Shown: positions 27,331 through 35,387 of the stretch, piece by piece
How the letters are laid out: every line of letters starts with the position of its first letter
How positions within the stretch are numbered: the stretch's first letter is position 1
Source: Rhodothermus marinus DSM 4252
GTDB lineage: Bacteria > Bacteroidota > Rhodothermia > Rhodothermales > Rhodothermaceae
Direction of reading: 5' to 3'
Length of the DNA stretch: 64,000 nucleotides
NCBI RefSeq assembly: GCF_000024845.1
Contig: NC_013502.1
Coordinates: 61,134 to 125,133 of the forward strand
Made by a program: the position numbers and the translations under genes
The notes under the pieces: generated by a model
Told to the model about the DNA's origin: nothing
What the model saw: only the letters and a program-made list of their open reading frames with translations
The model's database searches: none

Positions 27331-28660
27331 GAGCGGCGGAAACCCACGGACTTTAGCCGTGGGAGGAGCCGCCTTCGGAATCAAACCATCGCGATGATTC
27401 AGGCAAGGAAATCCACAACATGGGAGTAATTGCCTCATACCCATGACATACTGCTGACACCGGCGCATAATACCTTCCCATAAACGCTTGCCGCCATGCA
27501 GACGCTCACGGTCAAATGCAAGCTGGTCCTCTCTAAGGAGCAGCGAGAAGCACTTGACACCACCATGCGAGCGTTTGCCGCCGCGTGCAACGATGCAATC
27601 GCCGTCGGTCGAAGACTGAATACCGCGTCGAACATTCGCATCCACCGCGTCTGCTACAGCGACCTCAGAGCAAGGCATGGTCTTACAGCCAACCTTGCCG
27701 TCCGTGCCATTGCCCGAGCAGCAGGCATTCTCAAAGTCAAGAAGCGCCAGTGCAGTACAGTACGCCCGACAAGCATCGACTACGACGCCCGCATCTTCTC
27801 CTTCCGAGAAGCCGACTGGACGGTCAGCCTCTCCACAGTACAGGGACGGATTCGCGTTCCCCTCCACATAGGAGACTACCAGAGAACGCTTCTCGGCAGT
27901 AGGAAGCCAACAAGCGCCGTGGTCTGGAAGACGCGGCAAGGAGACTACTACATCGGTATCCACATTAACGTAGAGACGCCCCCACCTGAAGATGAGCACG
28001 GGTGGATTGGCGTCGACCTTGGAATCGTCAACATTGCCACGCTGGATGACGGCACGGCGTTCAGCGGCGACCAGATAGAGCGGGTCCGTGCTCGGTATGA
28101 AAGAACCCGCCGCTCCCTCCAGCGAAAAGGCACGAGGGGCGCAAAGCGCGTCCTGAAACGGCTCTCGGGAAGGGAGCGGCGCTTCCAGCAGGCGATCAAC
28201 CACACCATCAGTCGCCGTATCGTAGACCGGGCTATCGCCGAGGGTAAGGGTGTCCGGCTCGAAGACCTCAGCGGCATTCGCAAAAGTGTGCGCGTTCGAA
28301 AATCGCAGCGCAGAAGAATCCACCGCTGGGCGTTCTATGATTTGCGCATTAAAATCGCGTACAAGTGCGCCCTTGCCGGGGTGCCCTTCGAGCTGATTGA
28401 TCCCCGATATACGTCTCAGCGCTGTCCGGTCTGCGGGCATACCGAGAGGGCAAACCGCAAGAGCCAGAGCAAGTTTGTCTGCCGCTCGTGCGGATTGGAA
28501 GCGAACGCCGATGTGGTTGGCGCAATTAACATTGCACTCGGGGGTGCCGTCAATCACCCCGAAGTAGCGCTCGTTGATGTCGAAACGGTCCTGCATGGTC
28601 AGGATACCGGACTGAGACGGAGAGCAGCTACAAGCCCACCCTCTTTAGGGGTGGGTAGTT
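27325..28660 (+). mobile_element. complete IS605/IS1341-type TnpB element
   Basis: Left end with hairpin CCCACGGACTTTAGCCGTGG (27342-27363) and a 165-bp leader matching that of the fragment at 9958. Right end hairpin CCCACCCTCTTTAGGGGTGG at about 28634-28654. No TnpA. It is inserted in the hicA-like gene. Confidence 0.9.
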
Positions 28661-28662
28661 GA
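27496..28662 (+). CDS. tnpB: TnpB RNA-guided nuclease (IS605 OrfB family)
   Basis: The product has 388 residues. The RuvC triad is intact: D174 in IGVDLGIVN, E256 in VRLEDLSGI and D339 in LEANADVVGA. Zinc ribbon CPVCG ... CRSCG. Full length and apparently functional. The omega RNA scaffold should overlap the 3' end of the gene and the right-end hairpin, with its guide reading into sequence past about 28660. The N-terminus (MQTLTVKCKLVLSKEQREAL) and left end are closely related to the fragment at 10134, so both come from one IS lineage. Confidence 0.95.
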   Translation: MQTLTVKCKLVLSKEQREALDTTMRAFAAACNDAIAVGRRLNTASNIRIHRVCYSDLRARHGLTANLAVRAIARAAGILKVKKRQCSTVRPTSIDYDARIFSFREADWTVSLSTVQGRIRVPLHIGDYQRTLLGSRKPTSAVVWKTRQGDYYIGIHINVETPPPEDEHGWIGVDLGIVNIATLDDGTAFSGDQIERVRARYERTRRSLQRKGTRGAKRVLKRLSGRERRFQQAINHTISRRIVDRAIAEGKGVRLEDLSGIRKSVRVRKSQRRRIHRWAFYDLRIKIAYKCALAGVPFELIDPRYTSQRCPVCGHTERANRKSQSKFVCRSCGLEANADVVGAINIALGGAVNHPEVALVDVETVLHGQDTGLRRRAATSPPSLGVGS

Positions 28663-28667
28663 CCGCT

Positions 28668-29215
28668 TATCTGAAGGCATTGGCCCCGGCCGAGAAGGTG
28701 GATCCGCTTCTGGAAGGGCTGTGGAGGCCTGTGTGCTGAGCGCGCAGCCCGACGTGTCGGCGCGGCGGCGGTGCCGATGGCTACGGGCGGCCCTGACGCT
28801 GATCGAAGCAATTGAGGATGAAGAGGTGCAGGAGGACTTGCTTGATTTCGTGGGCATGGCTGTGGTGGAACTGGGACATGCACGGTTGGTGCGGCAGATA
28901 GCGGCAACGATGCGGGCTCTGGGCGAGGAAGCCGAAGCGGAGCGTCTCTGGCTCCAGGCGGCATTGCTGGAGGGGCGGAACCGAGGCGCTGACGAGCGAC
29001 TTGCCACGCTGTCTGATGCGGAGAAAAACGCGCTTTTGCCGCTGGTGGTTGACGGGCTTCGTCGACGGGGGCGCTATGGTCGAGCCAGTGAGCCGGCCCG
29101 GCTCATCCCTGATCTGTATAGGCGGTTAGCTGCATTGCTCTTGCTGGTGCGTGCGATGGCCGGGATCGCGCCTCATGGCGAAGGCACACTGGTCTCCCTG
29201 CTGGTGGTGTCGTAA
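28668..29215 (+). pseudogene. fragment of an unknown gene 3' of the TnpB element
   Basis: Two frames join near 28715. First comes AYLKALAPAEKVDPLLEGLW, then (frame of 28721-29215) a helical Leu/Ala/Arg/Glu-rich region such as RWLRAALTLIEAIEDEEVQE and LVRQIAATMRALGEEAEAE. The last 50 residues lose coding character. It resembles the helical-repeat parts of the SWIM-type protein at 25159-26985, but I cannot assign a family. Probably the 3' piece of an older gene. Confidence 0.5.
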
Positions 29216-29351
29216 GCAAGGACGATTCCGGACATTTCGGGCGACTGACGCCTTGCTGGCAGGTGCTCTGAGGACAGATTCTGGAGTGCGAGGCTGTAGG
29301 ATGACGAGCGTGGGGGAGCCGGATCGGGAAGTGGCGCAAGACTGAGAAAAC

Positions 29352-29765
29352 TTACCTGGAAAGCATCGATTCCAGAAAACTCCGTGGGTCCATGATCCGC
29401 GGGCGGTGCAGGAGATCTCCTAGTGCCAGCAGGTCGCCGTCCCCGGTAATCAGCACATCTGCTTCGGCTTCGATAGCTGCGGCAAGTATCTTACGATCAT
29501 TTTCGTCTTTCAATTTGTCCAAAGGAAATCCAGACGTGTCCGGGGGAGTAGGAACGACAGAATGGCGCCTGAGAAAAGCCTCAACGTGCTGCACCTCGTC
29601 CGATGGGAGTCCAAACTTATCCAGCAGCACGCGCTTTACCTCTTCGAGCACCACCTCGGAAACGGTCAATTCGTGTCGGGCGATTACCAGACGAATCAGA
29701 TCGGCACACAGGCCGCGCGTCCCAAATCCGCTTACAATGACGTTTGTGTCGAGGAAGACCTTCAC
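29352..29765 (-). CDS. PIN-domain toxin (putative toxin-antitoxin nuclease)
   Basis: The product has 137 residues. PIN signature: VFLDTNVIVSGFG (first D), VSEVVLEEVKRVL (conserved E), KDENDRKILAAAIEAEADVL and ITGDGDLLAL (distal acidic residues). It matches the subgroup of PIN proteins annotated as putative toxin-antitoxin nucleases (TIGR00305-like). The antitoxin is encoded just upstream and overlaps by 4 bp. Intact, so probably an active RNase under antitoxin control. Confidence 0.9.
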   Translation of the reverse strand: MKVFLDTNVIVSGFGTRGLCADLIRLVIARHELTVSEVVLEEVKRVLLDKFGLPSDEVQHVEAFLRRHSVVPTPPDTSGFPLDKLKDENDRKILAAAIEAEADVLITGDGDLLALGDLLHRPRIMDPRSFLESMLSR

Positions 29766-29980
29766 GACACCTCAGCAAAAACATCTTCATCGGTCAGGTA
29801 ACCCCGACGCTGAGCTGCTTCAAGGACGCGACCACGCAGGCGTTCGAATTCCAGCAGCGCCAGATGGCGCTGAAGCGCTTCGCGGATGATTTCGCTGGAC
29901 TTGCGTCCGGTTTCCTCGGCCGTTTCTTTCAGGCGGCGGGCCAGCTCATCATCGATGCGACAGGTAAGTACGGTGCTCAT
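29762..29980 (-). CDS. ribbon-helix-helix antitoxin
   Basis: The product has 72 residues. LTCRIDDELARRLKETAEET, followed by GRKSSEIIREALQRHL, is the CopG/ribbon-helix-helix pattern: one beta strand and two helices. The C-terminal 30 residues (GRVLEAAQRRGYLTDEDVF) would contact the PIN toxin. A perfect palindrome 19 bp upstream of the ATG is the obvious operator for autorepression. Confidence 0.92.
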   Translation of the reverse strand: MSTVLTCRIDDELARRLKETAEETGRKSSEIIREALQRHLALLEFERLRGRVLEAAQRRGYLTDEDVFAEVS

Positions 29981-29998
29981 GGTACACCAAATGCAAAA

Positions 29999-30017
29999 CG
30001 TATTACGATGTAATACG
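29999..30017. promoter_or_regulatory. operator of the RHH/PIN toxin-antitoxin operon
   Basis: Perfect palindrome CGTATTAC-GAT-GTAATACG, 8-bp arms with a 3-nt centre, located 19 bp upstream of the antitoxin start. It overlaps the expected promoter. Confidence 0.75.
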
Positions 30018-30151
30018 ATGGCAGAAACATAACGTCATGGAGCGGGGCGGGTTTCGAAAAATCAATGGGGAGCCCGGTTGCGAGAAGATGGTCTCGGAGC
30101 ATTTTGGCCCATAGCGGCTGTGACGATTCGAGCCGCCTTACGAAGGGCGAT

Positions 30152-30179
30152 GCGGACAGCGGACTTTTGCGTGTCCGCT
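30152..30179. promoter_or_regulatory. AGCGGAC-N8-GTCCGCT palindrome at the 3' end of the WYL gene
   Basis: AGCGGAC (30158-30164), 8-nt centre, GTCCGCT (30173-30179). A further GCGGAC precedes it at 30152. The same 22-bp palindrome with a different centre lies in the promoter region at 31282-31303. It could double as a terminator for the WYL gene. Confidence 0.6.
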
Positions 30180-30180
30180 T

Positions 30181-31245
30181 TCAGTCGGACAGGGATGTGG
30201 CAGATGCACTATAGCTCGCCTGCATGGCCGCCAGTTCTTCCCGGATGCGCGCGACCAGCTCCGGCGGCTCCAGCGCCTGCACATCGCGCCCCCAGCTCAT
30301 CACAAACGCCCGCATCACCTCCAGCCCCGGCCCTTCGTAGGACACCACCAGCGTCCCGTCCGGGCGCTCCTCCTCGATGACCTGGCCTGGAAAGTACTCC
30401 CGCTCCCGGAAGCAATGCGCCACGCGGGCGCTGACCCACAGCCGGTAGGTGTAGTAGTGCTCGTCGGCTACCGCGCCCAGCGCGTCGGTCGTGTAGTAGA
30501 CCTCCGGGTCGAAGTCCGGGCGCGTGAACGTCTCATACGCGCACACGCGGGCGGCGCGGATGCGGGCCATGGCGAAGTTCGTCGGTCGGCGGCGGCGGTG
30601 GCACCAGGCCGTCAGCTGCACGGCATTGCCCACGAAGGCCAGACAGAGCGGGTTGACACGCCGGCCCCGGTCCAGCCCGTGGTGCGGGTGCTCGTAGTCG
30701 ATCTCCAGCACGCAGTTGTGCAGCAGGGCTTCGAGCACCGCCTCGAAGACGAGCGGGTCGATGCGGGTACGGGCGATGGCCTGGAAGTAGAAGCGGGGCT
30801 TGAGATGCTCGGGCTGCACGGCGAAGTAGACGGAGCGGAGCTGCGTGCCCAGACGCTGGAGCAGCTCGCGCAGGTTCTGGCCCAGCGGCAGGCCGTCGAG
30901 CAGCGAGGCGGCCGCGGCCCCGGCCACGCCCAGCGCCAGCACTTCGCGTTCGGTCAATGCCAGCTGGACGTCGGTGGTCTCACTGGCCAGCAGGGCCAGT
31001 TCGTAGTAGACGTGCCGTCCCTGACGGGATCTGCGTAGCAGGCCTTCGGCCTCGAGCCGGCCGGCCAGGCGACGCACATGGCGCACGTCGCATTTAAGGA
31101 GATCGGCCAGTTCCTTCTGCGTGCGTGGACTTTCCTGAAGCAGCTCCAGCAATCGGGCTCTGAGCGACATTGTCTCTGCAGGAGAGGGTTCCGGTAGGGA
31201 GAGTATCGGCGGTGGCCTGTGGTTTTCAATAGCGGACAGATGCAT
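30181..31245 (-). CDS. WYL-domain transcriptional regulator
   Basis: The product is up to 354 residues (354 from the start at 31245, 329 from the Met at 31170). There is an N-terminal winged helix (SLRARLLELLQESPRTQKEL, with recognition helix near VRHVRRLAGRLEAEGLLRR). The WYL domain follows in the middle (VLEIDYEHPHHG, RRVNPLCLAFVGNAVQLTAW), then a C-terminal WCX extension (YTYRLWVSARVAHCFRERE, EVMRAFVMSWGRDVQALEP). WYL regulators sense ligands, often nucleic acids or nucleotides, and commonly control defence genes. It is divergent from the two-gene operon at 31369-32562, and identical palindromic sites flank it, so it probably represses or activates that operon and itself. Confidence 0.9.
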   Translation of the reverse strand: MHLSAIENHRPPPILSLPEPSPAETMSLRARLLELLQESPRTQKELADLLKCDVRHVRRLAGRLEAEGLLRRSRQGRHVYYELALLASETTDVQLALTEREVLALGVAGAAAASLLDGLPLGQNLRELLQRLGTQLRSVYFAVQPEHLKPRFYFQAIARTRIDPLVFEAVLEALLHNCVLEIDYEHPHHGLDRGRRVNPLCLAFVGNAVQLTAWCHRRRRPTNFAMARIRAARVCAYETFTRPDFDPEVYYTTDALGAVADEHYYTYRLWVSARVAHCFREREYFPGQVIEEERPDGTLVVSYEGPGLEVMRAFVMSWGRDVQALEPPELVARIREELAAMQASYSASATSLSD

Positions 31246-31281
31246 GCAAGATGGGCCATTTTGCCGGTGGATGAAGCCAGA

Positions 31282-31303
31282 AGCGGACGCGAAAATGTCC
31301 GCT
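31282..31303. promoter_or_regulatory. AGCGGAC-N8-GTCCGCT palindrome in the WYL divergent promoter
   Basis: Perfect 7-bp arms around an 8-nt centre, 37 bp upstream of the longest WYL start and 66 bp upstream of the rightward gene at 31369. Matches the site at 30158-30179 in arms and spacing. Good candidate for the WYL regulator binding site. Confidence 0.7.
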
Positions 31304-31368
31304 TTCGGAGAGGGGCCGCGTACCTTACAGGTGGAAGTTGTCCCTTAAAACCAAACGGAGGAGGTCCT

Positions 31369-32322
31369 ATGGAAAAGCGTTACGCGAAGCAGCTGGAACG
31401 GCTGTTCGACTACTTGACGGCGGTGCATCAGGAGCTGGGTCGGCCGCGTCATCGGCGCTGGACGCTGGAGCTGGACGAGGAGCTGCCGTTTCCTTTCGAC
31501 GACGAAGAGGAGGAGGCGCCCCGGAAGCAGGCCGGTGGTTTTTCGGAGCAGGCCTGGCAGGATGTGGCGCCGGAGCGCTACATGGCCGCGCAGGGGCTTT
31601 CGGAGCTGGAGCGTCGGCTGGTGCGGGTGCTTTTGATGCAGGCGCTGCTGGAGCGGACGTCGCTGCGGCCGTTTTGCGGGCGGTTGTCGCAGTTGATGCC
31701 GCTGCTGGTTCGGGATCGGTCCTCGGGCGAGCAGTTTGCGGTGATGCGGGCGCTGCTTCCGACAGCTCGGCTGCAGCAGGCGGGAGTCGTGCGGGTGCGG
31801 GGTGCGTTGCTGGGCGACGATCCTCGGATTCGGCTGACCGAGGCGGCCCTGGCCGAGATGCTGGGCACGTCGATCTTCGTGCTGCTGGGTCTGGAGCCGA
31901 TGGCGCGGCCGTCGGGGCCGGAGCCGGAGGGTCTGGCGCTGAAGCGTGGCGAGGGGCTGCTGGTGACGTGCGGTGCTTCGGAGGCTGCGCAGGTGGCCGG
32001 AGCGCTGGCACGGCTGAGCGGCGGTCAGGCCTGGCGAGCGCCGAAGGAGCTGGACGTGGACGCGCTGCCGGAGGAGCTGCTGGTGGCGGCCTTCCGGGTG
32101 CACGGCGGGGTGCTGGTGCTCGAGGAGGGCGGCGACTACATGAGGTCGACGCGGCGGAAGCTTTCGCGGCAGCTTCCGGTGCTTGAGGTGAAGCAGGAAG
32201 GGGCTGGCGCGCATGTGGAGCATCCGGCCGTGTCGGAGACGGCGTCGGCGCTGGAGCGGTGGCTGGCGACGGTGTCGGTTGGCGGCGATGGGGTGGCGCA
32301 GGGCGAGCCGGTGCTGTCCTGA
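31369..32322 (+). CDS. unknown acidic/leucine-rich protein, divergent from the WYL regulator
   Basis: The product has 317 residues from the ATG at 31369, which has an upstream GGAGG (CGGAGGAGGTCCT). The frame is open further upstream, but that would run through the operator. No family is recognised. The first 80 residues are charged, with an acidic patch (DDEEEEAPRKQ). Later parts show alternating beta/alpha patterns, e.g. GEGLLVTCGASEAAQVAGAL and VHGGVLVLEEGGDYM. One could imagine a degenerate P-loop-like order, but no Walker motif is present. Neighbour to a small gene at 32365; both are likely regulated by the WYL protein. Function unknown. Confidence 0.75.
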   Translation: MEKRYAKQLERLFDYLTAVHQELGRPRHRRWTLELDEELPFPFDDEEEEAPRKQAGGFSEQAWQDVAPERYMAAQGLSELERRLVRVLLMQALLERTSLRPFCGRLSQLMPLLVRDRSSGEQFAVMRALLPTARLQQAGVVRVRGALLGDDPRIRLTEAALAEMLGTSIFVLLGLEPMARPSGPEPEGLALKRGEGLLVTCGASEAAQVAGALARLSGGQAWRAPKELDVDALPEELLVAAFRVHGGVLVLEEGGDYMRSTRRKLSRQLPVLEVKQEGAGAHVEHPAVSETASALERWLATVSVGGDGVAQGEPVLS

Positions 32323-32364
32323 AGGAAAAGGGTGGATGTTGAACTTAAACAAGGGGGTAGTGCC

Positions 32365-32562
32365 ATGTACGCGGTCAGAGTAGACAGCAATGGGCGGACG
32401 CTTCGGGTGTACGACGAGCGGGGCGGGATGCTGTTTATGCGGACGATGCCCACGCGGATCGAGCAGGTAAGCGTGAGCGGGAATCTGCTTTCGGTGGTGG
32501 GCGAGCAGGGCAGGCTGTGGGTCTATGAACTGCCGAAGGGCAGCTTGAAATACACGCGGTGA
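32365..32562 (+). CDS. small beta-rich protein downstream of the WYL-linked gene
   Basis: The product has 65 residues from the ATG at 32365, preceded by AAGGGGG. The sequence alternates short beta strands with turns: YAVRVDSNGRTLRVYDERGG, then TRIEQVSVSGNLLSVVGEQG and LWVYELPKG. This looks like one or two WD40/beta-propeller-type blades. Same operon as the gene at 31369. Function unknown. Confidence 0.65.
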   Translation: MYAVRVDSNGRTLRVYDERGGMLFMRTMPTRIEQVSVSGNLLSVVGEQGRLWVYELPKGSLKYTR

Positions 32563-32876
32563 GCGGGGCAGGGGTGCGGGTCTTTCAGGGCCTGCCCCCT
32601 GATTGTTCACTTTGATGTTACAGTGAAGTGTTTATTATGGAGATCCAATCATAACCTTGAAAAAAAGCCTTGGTAATTAATAGTACAGGTACTATCGAAC
32701 AGCGAGATCATTTGAAACTCTAAAGACTACTTGACAATACTGAAGTGTGGTTTGATATTTACTGCTAAGCTCTATCAGGAGTATCCGACCATTGCCTACT
32801 TTGGGTTTTCGTCATGCAACAACCATTGATTATCTAAAGTCTTACGAGGCCAGCACAATCGATAGGAGAGAGCTAA
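32563..32876. other. gene-free, AT-richer region before the methylase remnant
   Basis: About 310 bp. GC content drops relative to the operon on its left. No ORF, repeat or hairpin stands out apart from a C/G-rich inverted stretch near 32580-32600 that could terminate the preceding operon. Confidence 0.4.
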
Positions 32877-33261
32877 ATGGCTCGTAGAAAAAAGGCCCAG
32901 CGGGAAGCTCTTAATGATGTGCGTGATTTTAGGCACGCTGAAGCCCGGCGGAAGAATAATCCTCCCGCCGGAGCCGCACCGACCTATGAGGCTCGTGAGC
33001 GGCGTACGGAATCAGACCCGCAACTTGTCTGGGCTGGTAAGGCTGAGCACACCTCATTTGAGGTGGACGTGGTCTCACTTCATATCCACGAGCGGATCTC
33101 TACGTCGGCGATTTTGCGCGCCGTGCAACGACCCGAGCCGATGCAGCTCGATCTGTTCGGCGAAACACCCCTGCCCGCGGACCAGGAGGTGCAGTTCTAC
33201 AAGCACGAGGTGGGTTGGGCTAATCGTCTGGTTCTCGGCGACTCCCTGCTGATCATGAACT
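32877..33261 (+). pseudogene. Mod-type DNA methyltransferase, 5' fragment
   Basis: It encodes an N-terminal region of a site-specific adenine methylase of the Mod type: R-R-K-K-A-Q-R-E, PMQLDLFGETPLP and YKHEVGWANRLVLGDSLLIM, i.e. the motif just ahead of the catalytic D-P-P-Y block. Coding identity stops after MNS at about 33258-33261, where foreign DNA begins. The continuation with DPPYGIKYAS is at 35388-35487. The gene was therefore split by an insertion of about 2.1 kb. Confidence 0.88.
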
Positions 33262-33371
33262 CGCAGTTTACTCCACTAACACCCCAAACAGGAATGAACG
33301 GGGCACGGCAGGCACATCTACCACCCCCCACCATGCAACTGCCTGCCCCACAGCAAGTTAGAAAAACACCT

Positions 33372-33408
33372 GGGAGAGAGGCAGGTCCATTAAAACAAGG
33401 ATTGCGAC
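33372..33408. repeat. CRISPR-like 37-nt repeat, left copy flanking the EcoRV-like cassette
   Basis: The last 34 nt (from AGAGAGGCAGGTCC to AAGGATTGCGAC) are identical to 35264-35297. The end ATTGCGAC is the typical 3' end of many CRISPR repeats (the 8-nt crRNA handle), and the right copy starts GTC and ends GAC. No array of regularly spaced copies exists here. It could instead be a recombination (att-like) duplication. Confidence 0.75.
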
Positions 33409-33477
33409 GTTAAGTGAAATGCCCGCCGTCGTCTTGGAAGAGGATTGGAAAAAAATTAAAATATGGAGATGAGTAAA

Positions 33478-34341
33478 ATGGATGAAAAAACAAAAATAGA
33501 GTTAAAAGAGCAATTTTTGAGTCAACTTCAATCGTTCGCTGAGGAGTTACATGATTATGTCTCTACACAAGATGATCAATGGGTGATAAAAGGATTTATT
33601 GATGTTTTCAAAAATATTTATACTATTACTAGCGATACAAAAATAGTTTCTAAGGTTATAGAAATTCATTTATTCCCTAAATTTTTAGAATTCGCTAATA
33701 AGCATGGATACAAAATGATTTTCGCAGATAAGCAAAATTGGTATCCTGATATAACATTCATTTCTAAAAAAGATGAGCGAATAAAATTTGCTGTAGATCT
33801 GAAAACAACATATATCACAAAATACAAAGATGGAATGCCTTATGAGTGTAATGGTTTTACTCTTGGCTCTCACGGAACATATTTCATTGATAGACAGAGC
33901 ACAAAGAATATACAGTTTCCCTATAGTGAGTATTTGGGACATTATGTATTAGGAATTTTATATGAAAGGAATCATGCTACAAAAATTGATGAAACAAAAA
34001 AGTATAAACTTGAAGAGTTAGAGAACATACCATCGGTAATTAAAAATTTTGTATTCTTTGCTCACGAAAAATGGAGAATCGCCAGCGATAAAAGTGGGAG
34101 TGGAAATACTGCAAATATTGGTAGTGTCAAAAGAATTAAAGAATTATTAGAGGGTAAAGGTATATTTTGGCAATATTTTGGGAAAAACGGAGAGGAATGG
34201 TTCGATGAGTACTGGATGAATTATGGAAGAATCACAATAAAAGATAACAAGACAGGTAAAACCAAGAAGATGACTTCTTTAAAAGAATTTTTGGTATTCA
34301 AAGGCATTGAAATTAGTAAGATAAAGAGGAGAAAGGTATGA
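33478..34341 (+). CDS. type II restriction endonuclease, EcoRV-like
   Basis: The product has 287 residues from the ATG at 33478, chosen because GGAG lies 9 nt upstream. The catalytic signature is that of EcoRV: Y-P-D91 followed by A-V-D107-L-K109-T-T-Y. The D-(16)-D-(2)-K spacing is identical to EcoRV D74/D90/K92. Other shared stretches are KHGY, QNWYPD, STKNIQFPYSEYL, SGSGNTANIGS and EGKGIFW. It is expected to cut a GATATC-like site as a homodimer. The gene is strongly AT-rich, unlike all flanking DNA, showing recent transfer. It overlaps the methylase gene downstream. Intact, so probably active. Confidence 0.93.
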   Translation: MDEKTKIELKEQFLSQLQSFAEELHDYVSTQDDQWVIKGFIDVFKNIYTITSDTKIVSKVIEIHLFPKFLEFANKHGYKMIFADKQNWYPDITFISKKDERIKFAVDLKTTYITKYKDGMPYECNGFTLGSHGTYFIDRQSTKNIQFPYSEYLGHYVLGILYERNHATKIDETKKYKLEELENIPSVIKNFVFFAHEKWRIASDKSGSGNTANIGSVKRIKELLEGKGIFWQYFGKNGEEWFDEYWMNYGRITIKDNKTGKTKKMTSLKEFLVFKGIEISKIKRRKV

Positions 34342-35225
34342 TGAAAAGGAAAATATATGTTCCACCAATAAAAACTCAAGGGATAAAAACGAAACTAGTA
34401 GAGTGGATTATAAATCAGATAAACTTCGAAATTAAAGGAAGATGGATAGAACCTTTTATGGGATCTGGAGTAGTTGGATTTAATCTACGACCTAAACGAG
34501 CAATTTTTGCAGACAAAAATCCACACATAATCAACTTTTACGATGCAATCAAAAATAGGGAAATTACTTCTCAGAAAGTAAAAATATTTCTGGAAAGAGA
34601 GGGCAGGATGTTACTTGAAAGAGGAGAAGAATATTATTATGAAGTCAGAGATAGATTTAATAAATATCACGACCCTTTAGATTTTCTTTTTCTTAATAGG
34701 TCTTGCTTCAATGGTGTGATACGATTCAATAGTAAAGGAGAATTTAATACGCCGTTTGGAAAGAAACCAGATAGATTTAGAAAGGCATATATAACAAAAA
34801 TAGCTAACCAAGTTAGATATGTGGAGGAGTGCATCCATAAATATGACTGGATATTTATTGCTCAGGACTTTAGAAAGACAATAATGGAAGCGAATCAAGA
34901 CGATGTCATTTATTGCGATCCCCCTTACATAGGGAGGCATACTAACTATTTCGATATTTGGACAGAACAAGATGAATATGATTTGTATAAATTGCTTTCT
35001 CAATTCAAGGGTAAATTCATTCTTTCTATTTGGTATAAAAATAAATACAGAGAAAATGAGTTCATTAAAAAATTTTGGAATAAATTTAACATCATAACGA
35101 GAAATCATTTCTATCATGTTGGTGGGAAAGAGATAAACCGAAATCCAATGATAGAGGCACTAGTATTAAATTTCGAACCAAATAACATTAAAGAACCTCA
35201 AGAACATGGGGGGAGAAGAGATTGA
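34338..35225 (+). CDS. adenine-N6 DNA methyltransferase of the EcoRV-like system (D12 class)
   Basis: The product has 295 residues, close to M.EcoRV. Motif I is EPFMGSGVVGFN (residues 38-49) and motif IV is IYCDPPYIGRHTNYF with DPPY at about 194-197; the N-terminal K-T-K-L-V-E-W pattern also fits the Dam/D12 class. It protects the host by methylating adenine in the site cut by the preceding endonuclease. The ATG overlaps the endonuclease stop, and a good GAGGAGAAAGG ribosome site precedes it. Same low GC as the endonuclease gene. Intact. Confidence 0.95.
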   Translation: MMKRKIYVPPIKTQGIKTKLVEWIINQINFEIKGRWIEPFMGSGVVGFNLRPKRAIFADKNPHIINFYDAIKNREITSQKVKIFLEREGRMLLERGEEYYYEVRDRFNKYHDPLDFLFLNRSCFNGVIRFNSKGEFNTPFGKKPDRFRKAYITKIANQVRYVEECIHKYDWIFIAQDFRKTIMEANQDDVIYCDPPYIGRHTNYFDIWTEQDEYDLYKLLSQFKGKFILSIWYKNKYRENEFIKKFWNKFNIITRNHFYHVGGKEINRNPMIEALVLNFEPNNIKEPQEHGGRRD

Positions 35226-35260
35226 TCTCAAATTATGTTATTTGAATTCGGAAATTAATT

Positions 35261-35297
35261 GTCAGAGAGGCAGGTCCATTAAAACAAGGATTGCGAC
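35261..35297. repeat. CRISPR-like 37-nt repeat, right copy flanking the EcoRV-like cassette
   Basis: GTCAGAGAGGCAGG at the 5' end and AACAAGGATTGCGAC at the 3' end; 37 nt with GTC/GAC termini, 34 of 37 identical to 33372-33408. A short frame continues after it (RIATYLNEEAWQDPDVYITI up to a stop near 35372) and may be the tail of another foreign gene. Confidence 0.75.
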
Positions 35298-35387
35298 ATA
35301 CCTTAACGAGGAGGCTTGGCAAGATCCCGATGTTTATATCACCATCAGCGACTTTACTCCTGGCTGTAGCTGAACCCCAAATTTTGT

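Noticed and set aside
31338..32186. Long Gly/Ala-rich plus-strand frame and long minus-strand frames across 31345-32610
   Set aside because: They are shadows of the high-GC gene at 31369-32322: low-complexity composition, no motifs.
33262..35387. TTTACTCC near both ends of the insertion (about 33268 and 35353) as a target duplication
   Set aside because: The flanking bases differ and the positions do not coincide with the loss of methylase homology; the 34-bp repeat is the real boundary feature.
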